64,000 nt of DNA from Methylomonas sp. (GTDB taxonomy: Bacteria > Pseudomonadota > Gammaproteobacteria > Methylococcales > Methylomonadaceae), in the NCBI RefSeq assembly GCF_023228165.1, contig NZ_JALOBS010000025.1, forward strand, positions 5,274 to 69,273. Reading direction: 5' to 3'. Within the stretch, counting starts at the first letter, position 1; each line of letters starts with the position of its first letter. Positions 26,191 through 35,673 of this stretch are shown one piece after another. The translations under genes were made by a program, and so were the position numbers. The notes under the pieces were generated by a model. That model saw only the letters and a list, made by a program, of their open reading frames with translations, was not told the DNA's origin and searched no databases.

Positions 26191-27738
26191 ATGAGTGCAC
26201 ATGACCGGATCGGTAATCGATATCTCAAGGGATTCATAAGATCGATCAAAAAGTTTACCCTGATTTTCCTCGGTTTTACGGTCGGTTGGTTTTTAGTCAC
26301 CCAGCTTTTATTGGCCCAGCTGATATCTGACGTTCCGTCCAGCTGGCAATGGTTTAATGTTGCCAAGGATGTCGGCTTTATTGTGCTGGGGTCCGGGCTG
26401 TCTTTTGGATTGTTTCGGCGCTGTTTAACCAAACATATCAAGAATATCGCCGAATTAGAGCAAAATGAGGAGAGCCTGCTGTGTGTTTTGGCCGGCAGCC
26501 AGTTGGGTTTCTGGGACTGGGATTTGTTGACGGGTGAAGTCAACAGAAACGCCATTTGGGCGGAAATGTTGGGCTATAGTCTGGACGATATCGCATTCAC
26601 GATTCAGCAGTGGAGCGATTTTGTGCATCCTGACGACAGAGCGGCTGCGTGGGAATCGATTCACGCCGTTTTGGAAGGACGGGCGGATCAGCATCAAATG
26701 ATTTACCGCATGAAAACCCGGCAAGGTGAGTATAAATGGATACTGGATTGTGCCCGAGTGATTCGAAGAGATGAGCACGGTAAAGCCCTGCGCATGAGCG
26801 GTACCCATAGCGATGTCAGCAGATTGAAATTGACGGAAGACGCCTTAAAAATCAGTGAGGAACGCTTCCGGCGCATATTTGAAACCACGGGAGTGGGGAT
26901 GTCGCAAGTGGGATTGGATGGGCGGTTTTTGCTGGTCAACGATACTTTTTGTCATATAACCGGCTACAGCAGGGATGAGCTGCTGAACCAGAAAAAAAAC
27001 TTTCAAGCCATTACTTATCCGGACGATTTGCCTATGCAACTTCAGTTGATGAATAGGTTTTGCCAAGGCGAAATTAATCGCTACGATTTAGAAAAACGCT
27101 ATGTCCGTAAGGACGGCACTATTGCCTGGGTGAAATTATCCATTGCCTTGTTGAGAGATACAACCGAAACCCCTTTGAGTTTAATTACCGCAGTACAGGA
27201 CATCACCCGTTTGAAAGGTCTGCAACATGAATTGGAGTTGCGGGCGCATATCGATTATTTAACCGAGATTCCCAATCGCCGCTATTTTATGCAGTTGGCC
27301 GAGCATGAATTGGCCCGAGCGCAACGTTATGGCAACGATGTCGCCATATTTATGCTGGACGTCGATTTCTTTAAACGGATCAATGACGCGCACGGTCACA
27401 AAGCCGGCGATAAAGTCTTGCAAAAAATTGCTCGCATCATGCAAGGCATGCTGCGGGAAGTCGATATATTGGGACGCATTGGCGGTGAGGAATTTGCCAT
27501 TGTCTTGCCGCAAACCAATCGGCGGATGGCCATGGAAGTCGCTGAACGGTTAAGGCGGCAAGTGGCCGACAGTGTGATGACGCTGGACAACGGTGTGTCG
27601 TTAAACGTGACGTTGTCGATAGGCGTGGCCATGATGACACGGCAACATGGCAATCTGGATTCGGTGATAGGGCAGGCGGATAAAGGCTTATATCAAGCCA
27701 AAGCCGGCGGGCGGAACAAAGTGATGTTCAGCGATTGA
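26191..27738 (+). CDS. membrane-anchored PAS-PAS diguanylate cyclase
   Basis: 515 aa. Two N-terminal TM helices (about 20-45 and 60-75) precede two PAS/PAC units (about 95-215 and 220-345; ISEERFRRIFETTGVGMSQV is the classic PAS start) and a GGDEF domain (about 350-510). The active site reads RIGGEEFAI, catalytically competent, and an inhibitory RxxD site is present (REVD nine residues ahead). It makes c-di-GMP from two GTP. It begins 93 bp after the phosphatase gene and is convergent with the metal-efflux operon, 13 bp away from its last gene. Confidence 0.93.
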   Translation: MSAHDRIGNRYLKGFIRSIKKFTLIFLGFTVGWFLVTQLLLAQLISDVPSSWQWFNVAKDVGFIVLGSGLSFGLFRRCLTKHIKNIAELEQNEESLLCVLAGSQLGFWDWDLLTGEVNRNAIWAEMLGYSLDDIAFTIQQWSDFVHPDDRAAAWESIHAVLEGRADQHQMIYRMKTRQGEYKWILDCARVIRRDEHGKALRMSGTHSDVSRLKLTEDALKISEERFRRIFETTGVGMSQVGLDGRFLLVNDTFCHITGYSRDELLNQKKNFQAITYPDDLPMQLQLMNRFCQGEINRYDLEKRYVRKDGTIAWVKLSIALLRDTTETPLSLITAVQDITRLKGLQHELELRAHIDYLTEIPNRRYFMQLAEHELARAQRYGNDVAIFMLDVDFFKRINDAHGHKAGDKVLQKIARIMQGMLREVDILGRIGGEEFAIVLPQTNRRMAMEVAERLRRQVADSVMTLDNGVSLNVTLSIGVAMMTRQHGNLDSVIGQADKGLYQAKAGGRNKVMFSD

Positions 27739-27751
27739 TCCGGGTAACGCG

Positions 27752-28078
27752 CTACCCCAAATTGTCGCCCCTTTCGCCGCTGCTGATACGACCGCCTTCC
27801 AAACTGTCGACAATATAGACTTTACCGTCGCCGTGATGTCCGCTATGAGCGACCCGCATGATGGTCTGAAAGATGATTTCAACTTGACTGTCGGGAGCAA
27901 AAATTTCCAGACGGGTGCGGGGCAGGAACGGTTTATAGTCCTGGATATGGTCGGTGTGTTCACGTCCGAAACCCTCGCATTCGCTGACGCTCATGCCCGG
28001 AAAGCCCGGAATTTCCATTAAGGCCATGGTTAATTGATTCAGTTTATGCGGTTGAATATAGGCGCGTATTTCTTTCAT
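27752..28078 (-). CDS. P-II-like protein associated with heavy-metal RND efflux
   Basis: 108 aa from the ATG at 28078 (MKEIRAYIQPHKLNQL), preceded by AAGGA. The start and VYIVDSLEGGRISSGERGDN match the P-II/GlnB ferredoxin-like fold with its C-terminal T-loop/strand signature, but the central T-loop region is shorter and His-rich (HSGHHGDG). Similar small P-II-like proteins sit at the end of CzcA/CusA operons. A role in sensing metal or nucleotide state to tune the pump is an inference. It begins 9 bp after the czcA stop, the last gene of the operon. Confidence 0.88.
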   Translation of the reverse strand: MKEIRAYIQPHKLNQLTMALMEIPGFPGMSVSECEGFGREHTDHIQDYKPFLPRTRLEIFAPDSQVEIIFQTIMRVAHSGHHGDGKVYIVDSLEGGRISSGERGDNLG

Positions 28079-28087
28079 AAACAATCC

Positions 28088-31000
28088 TTAGGGCTCGTTG
28101 GCTTCGGCAAAATAGCGATACAAAGCCGGTAATAAAGTTAACGTCAATAGCGTTGCCGTGATCAGTCCGCCGATAATCACCACGGCAAAAGGCTTGGCAG
28201 TTTCCGAACCGACGCTGGTGGAGAGTGCAGCCGGAAACAAACCCAACATGGCCATTAACGCCGTCATCACCACCGGTCGCAAGCGGCTCACGGAACCGTT
28301 AACGATGGCATCATGCAAGGGTTGGCCTTCCCGGCGCAGTTTATTCAATTGCGAGACTAAAATTACGCCGTTTTGCACGGCAATACCAAACAAGGCGATA
28401 AAGCCGACTGCCGCGGAGACGCTAAGGTTGATACCGGTAATCTGCAAAACTAAAATGCCGCCTATCATGGCAAACGGTACATTCATCACAATCAGCAAGG
28501 CATTTTTAACAGACATGAACGCCCAGAACAACAACACAAAAATCAGCCCCAAACTGATGGGCACGATCACCGCCAGTCGCTTCATGGCGCGTTGCTGGTT
28601 TTCGAATTGTCCGCTCCAGACGATATGATAACCCGGCGGCAAATCCACCTGCGCGGCCACTTTTTGCTGGGCCTCGGCGACAAAGCTGCCCTGGTCGCGA
28701 TCGATCAGGTTACATTTGATGGCAATCCGGCGCATGTTGTCTTCCCGGCTGATGCGGGAAGCGCCCTGATTGACTTTGATGGTAGCCAGCTCGGATAACG
28801 GAATGCGTTGGCCGCCAGGCGACTGCACGGTCAGGTTTTCCAGCCCGGCCACCGAGTTACGGGCATTTTCTTCATAGCGTAAGGTAATATCAAAGCGTTG
28901 TTCGCCTTCTAAAAATTGCGAAGCCGCCTTGCCGCCCATACCGATTTCCATCACCCGCTCCACCTCGGCGATATTAATCCCGTAACGCGAGACCTTGGCG
29001 CGGTCGATGTCAACAATCACCTGTGCCAGGCCGGCCTGCTGTTCGGCGGCCACGTCGGTAGCACCTTGAATGGAAGCTAGAATATGCGTGACTTGATCAG
29101 CCCTATCCTGCAAGGTTTGCAAGTCGGTACCAAAAATTTTGATGGCGATTTCGCCTTTGACGCCGGAGATGGCCTCTTCGACGTTGTCTTGAATCACCTG
29201 GGAAAAGTTGGTCAAAATCCCTGGAAAAATAGCCAACTTCTGATCCATGGCTTTCACCAAATCATCTTTATTTTTATAGCGCCAGGTATCTTTAGGCTTA
29301 AGGTCGATCAATACTTCCAGGTTATTGAAGCCTTTGGGATCGGTGCCGTCTTCGGGGCGGCCCAGTTGGGTCAACACCATTTTAGCTTCGGAAAATGTTT
29401 CCAGTTTTTCTCGCACCTTGCGTTCAAGCTCCTTGGCAGTGGTCAACGATACCGGCGTCGGCAAGGTAATGGTCAGCCAAATATTGCCCTCGTCGAGTTT
29501 GGGCATGAATTCGGTGCCGATGAGTTTCACCGAAGCAAAGCTCAGCAATAATGCAGCCACGGCGGCGAAGAATACGCCGCGCGCGCGTTTTAACACCCAT
29601 TCTAAAATGCGCCGATAATGCTGTTCCATGGCCTCGACCAGTGGATTATGTTTTTCGGCAATTTTGGGGCCCAGTAAGTATGTCAGCATGGCCGGCACAA
29701 AAGTCAGGCTGAACAGCATCGACGCCACCAAGGCAAAACTGAGGGTAAAGGCCATGGGTGAGAAGATTTTCGCTTCGACCCGCTGAAACGTGAAAATCGG
29801 CAAAAAGGCGATAATGATGATGGCTTTGGAAAACAGAATCGGCCGACCCATTTCGGTGGCGGTCGTAAGTAAGGATTGCCGCAAATGCCGGTCATCGACA
29901 CCGCGTTTCAAATCCATCGTCACTTGCACCATGACCGCTTCCACCAGCACCACCGCGCTGTCGACGATAATCCCGAAGTCTATGGCGCCCAGCGATATCA
30001 GATTGGCGGAAATGCCATTCAGGTCGACCAGAATAAAGGCAAACAGCAAGGATAGCGGGATGATCAACGTGACTAACAAGGCCGCCAAAAATCGCCGCAG
30101 GAATACCAGCAGGATAATCATGATCAACACCGCGCCCTCGATCATGTTGTGTTCCACCGTACGCACGGTGTGGCCGACCAGTTCGGTACGATCATAAATG
30201 GGTGTGATTTTTACCCCGGGCGGTAAGCCGAAGTCGTTAAGATCCTGGATTTTCTGTTTGACGCCGCTCAATACCTCGACTGCGTCGCGACCTTTGATTA
30301 ACAGCACGATGCCTTCGACGATATCGTCGCGTTGATTCATGGCCACGATGCCGGTGCGCGGTTGCGGGCCAATGCTGATATCGGCCACATCCTTGATGCG
30401 TATCGGTACTCCATCATTAGTATCGACCACGATCTCGCCTATTTCATCGGCGGATTTCAATAAGCCCACCCCACGGACCACCAAGGCTTCGTCGCCATGT
30501 TCGATATAGCCGCCACCGGTATTGGTGTTATTGGCGGCAATGGCGTCAAACATTTGATTGATGGAGATATTGTAATTCTTCAGCCGGTCCGGTTTGGCGG
30601 CAACCTTGTATTCCTTGATGCCGCCGCCGTAGGACACCACATCGGCCACGCCTTGCACCGTGCGTAAACGCGGCTCGATCAGCCAATCCTGCAAGGCACG
30701 CTGTTCCACCAGCGGCAGGTGCTTGGCATCGATTACATAGCGTAATATCTCGCCGACACCGGTTGAGAGCGGTCCCAATTGCGGTTTGCTGTCGTCCGGG
30801 ATATCGGCATTCTGCAGGCGTTCCAGCACTTGCTGCCGGGAGAAATAATCCTCGGCATCGTCGTCAAACGTCAGCGTCACCACCGACAAACCGAAGATGG
30901 ATACCGAACGCATATTCATTAAATGCGGCAAGCCGTTCATTTCCCGCTCGATGGGCAGGGAAATTAGCTTTTCGACCTCCTCCGGGGCTTGGCCGGGGTA

Positions 31001-31156
31001 TTGAGTCACCACTTGCACAAAGACGTTTTGTACGTCGGGAAAAGCTTGTACCGGTAACTGCTCAAAAGCCACAACGCCGGATACGGCAACGGCCAGTGTG
31101 GCGCCGATTACCATCAGGCGTTGTTGCAGGCAAAACGCAATGATTCGCTCGATCAT
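28088..31156 (-). CDS. czcA: heavy-metal efflux RND transporter, inner membrane pump (CzcA-like)
   Basis: 1022 aa with the twelve-helix RND layout: TM1 at the N terminus, periplasmic loops 1 and 2, and blocks of TMs at about 340-530 and 865-1015. The TM4 signature GAIDFGIIVDSAVVLVE carries both acidic proton-relay residues in the pattern of divalent-cation (Co/Zn/Cd) pumps, unlike the CusA monovalent type. It exports metal from periplasm or cytoplasm through an adaptor and an outer-membrane channel. The gene is intact. It starts 21 bp after the adaptor gene. Exact metal specificity is not certain from sequence alone. Confidence 0.92.
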   Translation of the reverse strand: MIERIIAFCLQQRLMVIGATLAVAVSGVVAFEQLPVQAFPDVQNVFVQVVTQYPGQAPEEVEKLISLPIEREMNGLPHLMNMRSVSIFGLSVVTLTFDDDAEDYFSRQQVLERLQNADIPDDSKPQLGPLSTGVGEILRYVIDAKHLPLVEQRALQDWLIEPRLRTVQGVADVVSYGGGIKEYKVAAKPDRLKNYNISINQMFDAIAANNTNTGGGYIEHGDEALVVRGVGLLKSADEIGEIVVDTNDGVPIRIKDVADISIGPQPRTGIVAMNQRDDIVEGIVLLIKGRDAVEVLSGVKQKIQDLNDFGLPPGVKITPIYDRTELVGHTVRTVEHNMIEGAVLIMIILLVFLRRFLAALLVTLIIPLSLLFAFILVDLNGISANLISLGAIDFGIIVDSAVVLVEAVMVQVTMDLKRGVDDRHLRQSLLTTATEMGRPILFSKAIIIIAFLPIFTFQRVEAKIFSPMAFTLSFALVASMLFSLTFVPAMLTYLLGPKIAEKHNPLVEAMEQHYRRILEWVLKRARGVFFAAVAALLLSFASVKLIGTEFMPKLDEGNIWLTITLPTPVSLTTAKELERKVREKLETFSEAKMVLTQLGRPEDGTDPKGFNNLEVLIDLKPKDTWRYKNKDDLVKAMDQKLAIFPGILTNFSQVIQDNVEEAISGVKGEIAIKIFGTDLQTLQDRADQVTHILASIQGATDVAAEQQAGLAQVIVDIDRAKVSRYGINIAEVERVMEIGMGGKAASQFLEGEQRFDITLRYEENARNSVAGLENLTVQSPGGQRIPLSELATIKVNQGASRISREDNMRRIAIKCNLIDRDQGSFVAEAQQKVAAQVDLPPGYHIVWSGQFENQQRAMKRLAVIVPISLGLIFVLLFWAFMSVKNALLIVMNVPFAMIGGILVLQITGINLSVSAAVGFIALFGIAVQNGVILVSQLNKLRREGQPLHDAIVNGSVSRLRPVVMTALMAMLGLFPAALSTSVGSETAKPFAVVIIGGLITATLLTLTLLPALYRYFAEANEP

Positions 31157-31177
31157 AGTCTGGGTTCCTGCCTGAGA

Positions 31178-32341
31178 TTAGGGTTGGGCGGTGTCAGAGT
31201 CGACTTCTTCTTCGGCTCGCAGCATCAACGCGCCTTCCGTGACGAGTAATTCGCCCGGTTTGACGCCGGAGGTGATCAAGGCCTTGTCCTTTAAGCGTAA
31301 AGCCAGTTCCACCTTGCGTTGCTGAAAGTGATTGTCTTCCAACTGGATAAACACGTAATTCGCTTCGCCTTCCGTGAATACGGCAGCTAAAGGAACCATA
31401 ATGCCCAAATCATCCGGGTTGCTATCGACGTTGATGGTGGCATACATGCCGGGTAATAAGCGACTGTCCGGATTGGGCAAGTCGCAACGCACTTGTACGG
31501 TGCGGGTGGCTTCATCCAGTACTTGGCCGATGTAGTGCACGGTGGCGGGAAAGGTTTCCCCGGGATAGGCGGGCACGGAAACCGATAACGACTGACCGAT
31601 TCTGATTTTGCTTAAGTTGACTTCAAAAACCTCCATCAGCAGCGTGAGTTTTTTGATATCCGAGACCACGAATAAGGGTGAGTCCAAATCGGGACGGATT
31701 TCCATGCCAGGGGTGACACGCCTTTCCACTACAATGCCTGCCAGTGGCGAACGCAGGGCAAAACGGCCATTGCTTTGTTGGACAGGTAATTGTAGATTTT
31801 TCAGGCGATTTTGGCTGCGCTGCAATTCACTGCGGGCCGAACTTAAAGCGTCTTGCGCCTGCTCCAGTTCTTTTTGCGCGATGGCTTTGCCGGCGAAGAG
31901 CTCTTGTTGTCTTTTATAGGCATGACTGGCCAAGGTCAAATCCGCCTGGGCTTTGACGAAATCGGCTTCCGCGGCTGCTGCATCCGGGCTATTTAACGCC
32001 AGTAAGGTGGTGCCTACTTGAACGTGCGTACCCAAGGCGATAGGCGTACCCATCACCCGACCGGCGATAGGTGAGCTAATGCTTGCTGTCTGGTTTTCGT
32101 TATACGTCACCTTGCCCGCCAAGGGTTGCAGCAACGGGTGTCGAGACAGCGTCAGAGGCGCTGTTTTGACATAGGCTTTTTTGGGCGAATCGGCCGCCAG
32201 AAACACTTCGCCCGGCACGCTGGGCAGCTTGGCAACCGGCTTGGCGCCATCGCTGGAATCCGAGCAACCCGCTACTAGTAGGATCAAAAATAGCCCGCTT
32301 AAAGCGGATATTCGTTTAATTCGGCGCGAGGCATGTTTCAT
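31178..32341 (-). CDS. czcB: RND efflux periplasmic adaptor lipoprotein (CzcB-like)
   Basis: 387 aa. A lipoprotein signal peptide ends with lipobox LVAGC (lipidation Cys about 26). The fold is a membrane-fusion protein: lipoyl/barrel-sandwich halves at about 70-125 and 195-235 (SSPIAGRVMG and LRSPLAGIVVERRVTPG), an alpha-hairpin between (coiled region with QKELEQAQDALSSARSEL), then beta-barrel and membrane-proximal domains. It bridges the inner-membrane pump and the TolC-like channel. Neither the His-rich N-terminal region of some CzcB nor Met-rich CusB motifs are obvious. Confidence 0.92.
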   Translation of the reverse strand: MKHASRRIKRISALSGLFLILLVAGCSDSSDGAKPVAKLPSVPGEVFLAADSPKKAYVKTAPLTLSRHPLLQPLAGKVTYNENQTASISSPIAGRVMGTPIALGTHVQVGTTLLALNSPDAAAAEADFVKAQADLTLASHAYKRQQELFAGKAIAQKELEQAQDALSSARSELQRSQNRLKNLQLPVQQSNGRFALRSPLAGIVVERRVTPGMEIRPDLDSPLFVVSDIKKLTLLMEVFEVNLSKIRIGQSLSVSVPAYPGETFPATVHYIGQVLDEATRTVQVRCDLPNPDSRLLPGMYATINVDSNPDDLGIMVPLAAVFTEGEANYVFIQLEDNHFQQRKVELALRLKDKALITSGVKPGELLVTEGALMLRAEEEVDSDTAQP

Positions 32342-32388
32342 ATAGGTTGATTCAGTGTGCGAGGATGTTGAGGCAGTGCATCTTGAAT

Positions 32389-33747
32389 TTATTCCAGCGT
32401 CGTTGGTGTGAAATGCATCGTTTCCGGGGCAGGTTTATCCGAGTTAGGTTCCACGCCCAGTGCTTTAGCCAGATCGTAGTAGGCGTTGGCGCGATTGATC
32501 AGGGCGGCGTAGTAATCGTGCATGATGCTTTTATAACTGCGTTGAGCCTCGATAAAATCCAAAACGCTGGTGGCGCCTTTACTGTAGGCCAATTCGGAAC
32601 TGTTTCTGACTGCTAATGCATCATCCAGTAAACCCGCTTTGAAACGCTGCACGATTTTGTCCGTGCTGGTCCATGAGGCTAGTGCGCCAACCACTTCATT
32701 GCGAATACCCAGTTCCGTTTGTTCTACCGCCAGTTGATTTTGGTTCATGTTTACGGCGGCTTTATCGGACTCCCCCTGGTATTGATAGAACAACGGAACC
32801 GGTACGCTGACGCCGACGAAGGCGGAATTAAGGGCATTATTACTCGGATCGCGGGCATAACCGGCCGTCAGGGTCACATCCGGGTATTTCAAGCGGCGGG
32901 CCAGCTCCAGTTCCTTTTCGGATTGCGCTTTGCGTTGTTTGTCTGCTTGTAAATCCGGTCTTTCCTGTAAGGCTTGGGTGATGAGTTCATCGGCTGCTAG
33001 GCTTGGGCCTAAGGCTTGGCTGTCGGGCCATTCTTCCTTGGCCACAAACTGCATGCCTTTATCCGGCCAACGCAAAATCATTGCAAAAGCGGCTTGTGCT
33101 TGTTCAACAGTGGCTTGGGTGGCGTCCAGGTCGGACTGGGCGCGCATGGCTTCCATTCTAACCCGCAAAAAATCCGACTCGGCAATATCGCCGCTTTTTA
33201 GCCGCAAGTGATTGGCTTTGCTGATGTCTTGGTAATGATCGACAATTTCTTGCGCCAACCAACGGTTTTTTTGCGCTTGCAGCAGGTCGTAATAGCCATC
33301 ACGAACCAGGTTGGAAAAAATCCGCACGGCGTCTTTTAAATCGCTTTCCGCGGCTTGGGTGGCAAAACCGCTGCTTTCCATGCGCAAGCCGCGTTTGCCG
33401 GCCATTTCGATTAATTGGCTGAACGAAAAGTATTCAGCCGGTCCGCAAGACACCTTGGGGTCATGACTACAGCCGCTGGCATTGGAGCCTTTATTTAGGT
33501 TGTTGGCCAGTTCGGAAAGTTGAAAGCCCAGGGTCGGGTTAGGTATGGCCGATGCGATGACTTCATCGGCTCTGGCTTGGTCGATATTGTATTGTGCAGC
33601 CAGCAGGTCCAGGTTGCGTTGATAGAATAGGGTCAATGCTTCGTCCACTGAAATGGGGGTTTGCTCGGCATGTGCCTGACTCGTCAGTAGATTGCTTAGT
33701 ACCAGTACTATTGCAAAGAATGAGCTGCGAACAGCTATGTTGGGCAT
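32389..33747 (-). CDS. czcC: TolC-family outer membrane channel of the metal efflux system (CzcC-like)
   Basis: 452 aa with signal peptide (ending SQAHAEQ). The two OEP repeats typical of TolC proteins are visible: a first repeat from about 30 (ISVDEALTLFYQRNLDLLAAQYN) and a second around 250 (ADELITQALQERPDLQADKQR), both rich in long amphipathic helices. It forms the trimeric outer-membrane duct for the pump. It is the first gene of the operon (czcC, czcB, czcA, P-II-like). No regulator gene is adjacent. Confidence 0.9.
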   Translation of the reverse strand: MPNIAVRSSFFAIVLVLSNLLTSQAHAEQTPISVDEALTLFYQRNLDLLAAQYNIDQARADEVIASAIPNPTLGFQLSELANNLNKGSNASGCSHDPKVSCGPAEYFSFSQLIEMAGKRGLRMESSGFATQAAESDLKDAVRIFSNLVRDGYYDLLQAQKNRWLAQEIVDHYQDISKANHLRLKSGDIAESDFLRVRMEAMRAQSDLDATQATVEQAQAAFAMILRWPDKGMQFVAKEEWPDSQALGPSLAADELITQALQERPDLQADKQRKAQSEKELELARRLKYPDVTLTAGYARDPSNNALNSAFVGVSVPVPLFYQYQGESDKAAVNMNQNQLAVEQTELGIRNEVVGALASWTSTDKIVQRFKAGLLDDALAVRNSSELAYSKGATSVLDFIEAQRSYKSIMHDYYAALINRANAYYDLAKALGVEPNSDKPAPETMHFTPTTLE

Positions 33748-33877
33748 GCATCAAGCTCCTACGCTAGATTGTTTATTCATTCTCTGCAAAAGCCAGACCA
33801 GTCGGAAAGTGTAAAAACGGGTGCTATATCCATCAGTCCAACTAATTGATACATAAGATATAAAACTATGTTTTATC

Positions 33878-33894
33878 GTTGATTGAATCAACGC
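33878..33894. promoter_or_regulatory. palindrome upstream of the metal efflux operon
   Basis: CGTTGATT-G-AATCAACG, a perfect 17-base palindrome 131 bp upstream of czcC, inside the 348-bp gap 33748-34095. It could be an operator for the operon; no regulator can be assigned. Apart from this and a terminator for the YfdX gene, the gap shows no feature. Confidence 0.35.
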
Positions 33895-34045
33895 CCGAGT
33901 TAAGCTGGCGAACAAAAAAGTTGGGTTGTTTGTATCAACCAGAAAAGTAGGCCGAATGCTAATGTTTGCGGGGCAAATGAACCGCTGGCAGTGTTGTAAA
34001 ATGGCTCGCTTGCTTAACTTGGTCGACCGGAAAAGTATTAGACAT

Positions 34046-34076
34046 AAAAAAGGCGCTGAATGAATAAGTCAGCGCC
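34046..34076 (-). terminator. factor-independent terminator of the yfdX-like gene
   Basis: Read on the minus strand: GGCGCTGA, loop of nine bases, TCAGCGCC, then a run of T (plus-strand A-run at 34046-34051). It lies 20 bp after the stop codon of the YfdX-family gene. Confidence 0.85.
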
Positions 34077-34095
34077 GGAATTACTGTTTAACGGT

Positions 34096-35022
34096 TTATT
34101 TGGACCGACCGGGGTGGACCATTTTGTCTTTTAGATTGGTTAAGGCCTTTTTTATTTTTCCCCACGTTGCCGACGATTTTTCGGTATGCATTTCATCTTT
34201 TAAGTCGTCAATTACCGTATACAGTAAGGCAAAATCATCCTGACTGCCGTAACCCAATAGTTCGGCAATTTTCAGTTCGTCCTTGGCCGCCGCTGTGTTC
34301 TTGAGTACTTCAGCCCGGCTGTCGGCTTTTGCCATGTCTTGCTGGTGCTCAATTTCCGAGGCTTTATTTAAAAAGGCTTCTGCCCGCAAAACCGGCAGCG
34401 GGGTCACTTCTATCTCCTCAACCAGGGTGTCCAATACTTGTTCCAATAGCTTTTGCGCCTCAACGTTTTTATCGGCATCGATTTGGGCGATCGCGGCTTT
34501 AATCACGGCAGGGTAAGTGCCTAGAGGGATACTGACAGTGGTGATACGCATTTCGCTGGCTAGTCCAGCTAATAGCTGTCTGGCGTCTTGTAAATGACCG
34601 CCATCAAGTAATTTGTCGGCTTGCTTGACTTGTTTCTCCAGGGTTTTGGCGTCACCCACATAATCGACCACGTCGACCTCCACATCCGCGGGCACAAGAA
34701 CCATGGCGGGATGCTCGACCAGCAAGATATCCAGTTTGGTCAATACGTCTTGCAATAGTACCCGAGCCGCTTTGGGATCATTATTACTTAAACTGATCAA
34801 TGCCTGTTGGGTGCCGGATAAAGACCCCTTGGCTTCGTTGATAAGATTTTGGAGTTTTTCGGACAGTACTTTTTGCTTGTTGATAGCCACGGCTTTATTA
34901 CTGGCGACGGAAGAAGCCTTCTGGCTTTTTTTCTCGGCGTCGGCCAGTGTGTCAAAAGACAGCGGTAGTGATGAAACTAAAATCAAAGCCGTATAGCTTG
35001 CAAGCTTATGAATGGTATGCAT
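34096..35022 (-). CDS. YfdX family protein, exported
   Basis: 308 aa from the ATG at 35022, preceded by the strong ribosome site AGGAGG; the longer in-frame extension to 35106 is not supported. A signal peptide (MHTIHKLASYTALILVSSLPLSF) leads to an alpha-helical protein with the YfdX repeat-like segments NDPKAARVLLQDVLTKLDIL, DGGHLQDARQLLAGLASEM and ADKNVEAQKLLEQVLDTL. YfdX proteins are periplasmic helical bundles of unclear role linked to stress in enterobacteria. It has its own terminator and appears monocistronic. Confidence 0.88.
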   Translation of the reverse strand: MHTIHKLASYTALILVSSLPLSFDTLADAEKKSQKASSVASNKAVAINKQKVLSEKLQNLINEAKGSLSGTQQALISLSNNDPKAARVLLQDVLTKLDILLVEHPAMVLVPADVEVDVVDYVGDAKTLEKQVKQADKLLDGGHLQDARQLLAGLASEMRITTVSIPLGTYPAVIKAAIAQIDADKNVEAQKLLEQVLDTLVEEIEVTPLPVLRAEAFLNKASEIEHQQDMAKADSRAEVLKNTAAAKDELKIAELLGYGSQDDFALLYTVIDDLKDEMHTEKSSATWGKIKKALTNLKDKMVHPGRSK

Positions 35023-35360
35023 AGTGTCCTCCTTATAAAGACTGATGACCTGATATTGGAAACGCAAGAGCCCAGGCTTTGCTTCATCAGGCAATGCAGT
35101 GAACATAAAGCAGCTATCGGGCCATGTTCGGCGATTGAAAATAAATTAATGTTAACAATGGGTTACTAGAAAATTGCTGTCGTTGTGCATAAGCCGCATG
35201 TTTAAATCCACCATCAGCTTGGGTTTTTCAACCAAGGCCCTATCAAAATTGAGTTTGCCGGTTAAACGGCAAATGTTTCATTTTTCCGGATACGTCCAGA
35301 GGAACATGCGGATGGGGGCGATATAAATGCCCATAATAATTAACCAGGAAAAGGGTGATA

Positions 35361-35578
35361 TTTGGCGGACGAATGCAGATACGCTCAACACTCTACACGG
35401 CGACATTTAGTGCGGTTCCTTATAACAAACCCATCAAGGCGTTTTATCAACGCTTGATCGCTCGGGGAAACTCAAAAAGGTAGCTCGGGTTGCCTGCATG
35501 ACAAAGCTATTGATTACTCTAAATTCTTTGGCGAAAACCAAGAGCAAATGGCACCCTGGCTTTGCAAAACCAGCTTGA
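35361..35578 (+). pseudogene. IS110-family transposase C-terminal remnant
   Basis: In the 35107-35673 gap the plus strand encodes the end of an IS110-type transposase in two frames: first FGGRMQIRSTLYTATFSA and YNKPIKAFYQRLIARG, then, after a frameshift near 35467, KLKKVARVACMTKLLITLNS and a stop at 35576-35578. These match the well-known C-terminal pattern (LYMAxL...FYxRLxxxGKPKKVALVACMRKLLxxLN). The N-terminal RuvC-like part and both element ends are missing, so it is a dead fragment. The rest of the gap holds nothing else I can name. Confidence 0.75.
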
Positions 35579-35673
35579 TTTTGAACACAGTTGCTTGGTT
35601 GTTGCCGAAAACCTTGGCGGAATCGACCGATGCAAACAACCATCCCCCGCTGTTGTAGGTTTTTAGCAAGCGG

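Noticed and set aside
21738..27738. Type VI secretion locus
   Set aside because: Kinase, FHA and PP2C genes recall the T6SS phosphorylation pathway but no tss gene (sheath, ClpV, IcmF, Hcp, VgrG) is present.
35434..35643. 69-codon minus frame near the porin gene
   Set aside because: It is antisense to the IS110 transposase remnant, which explains the open frame.
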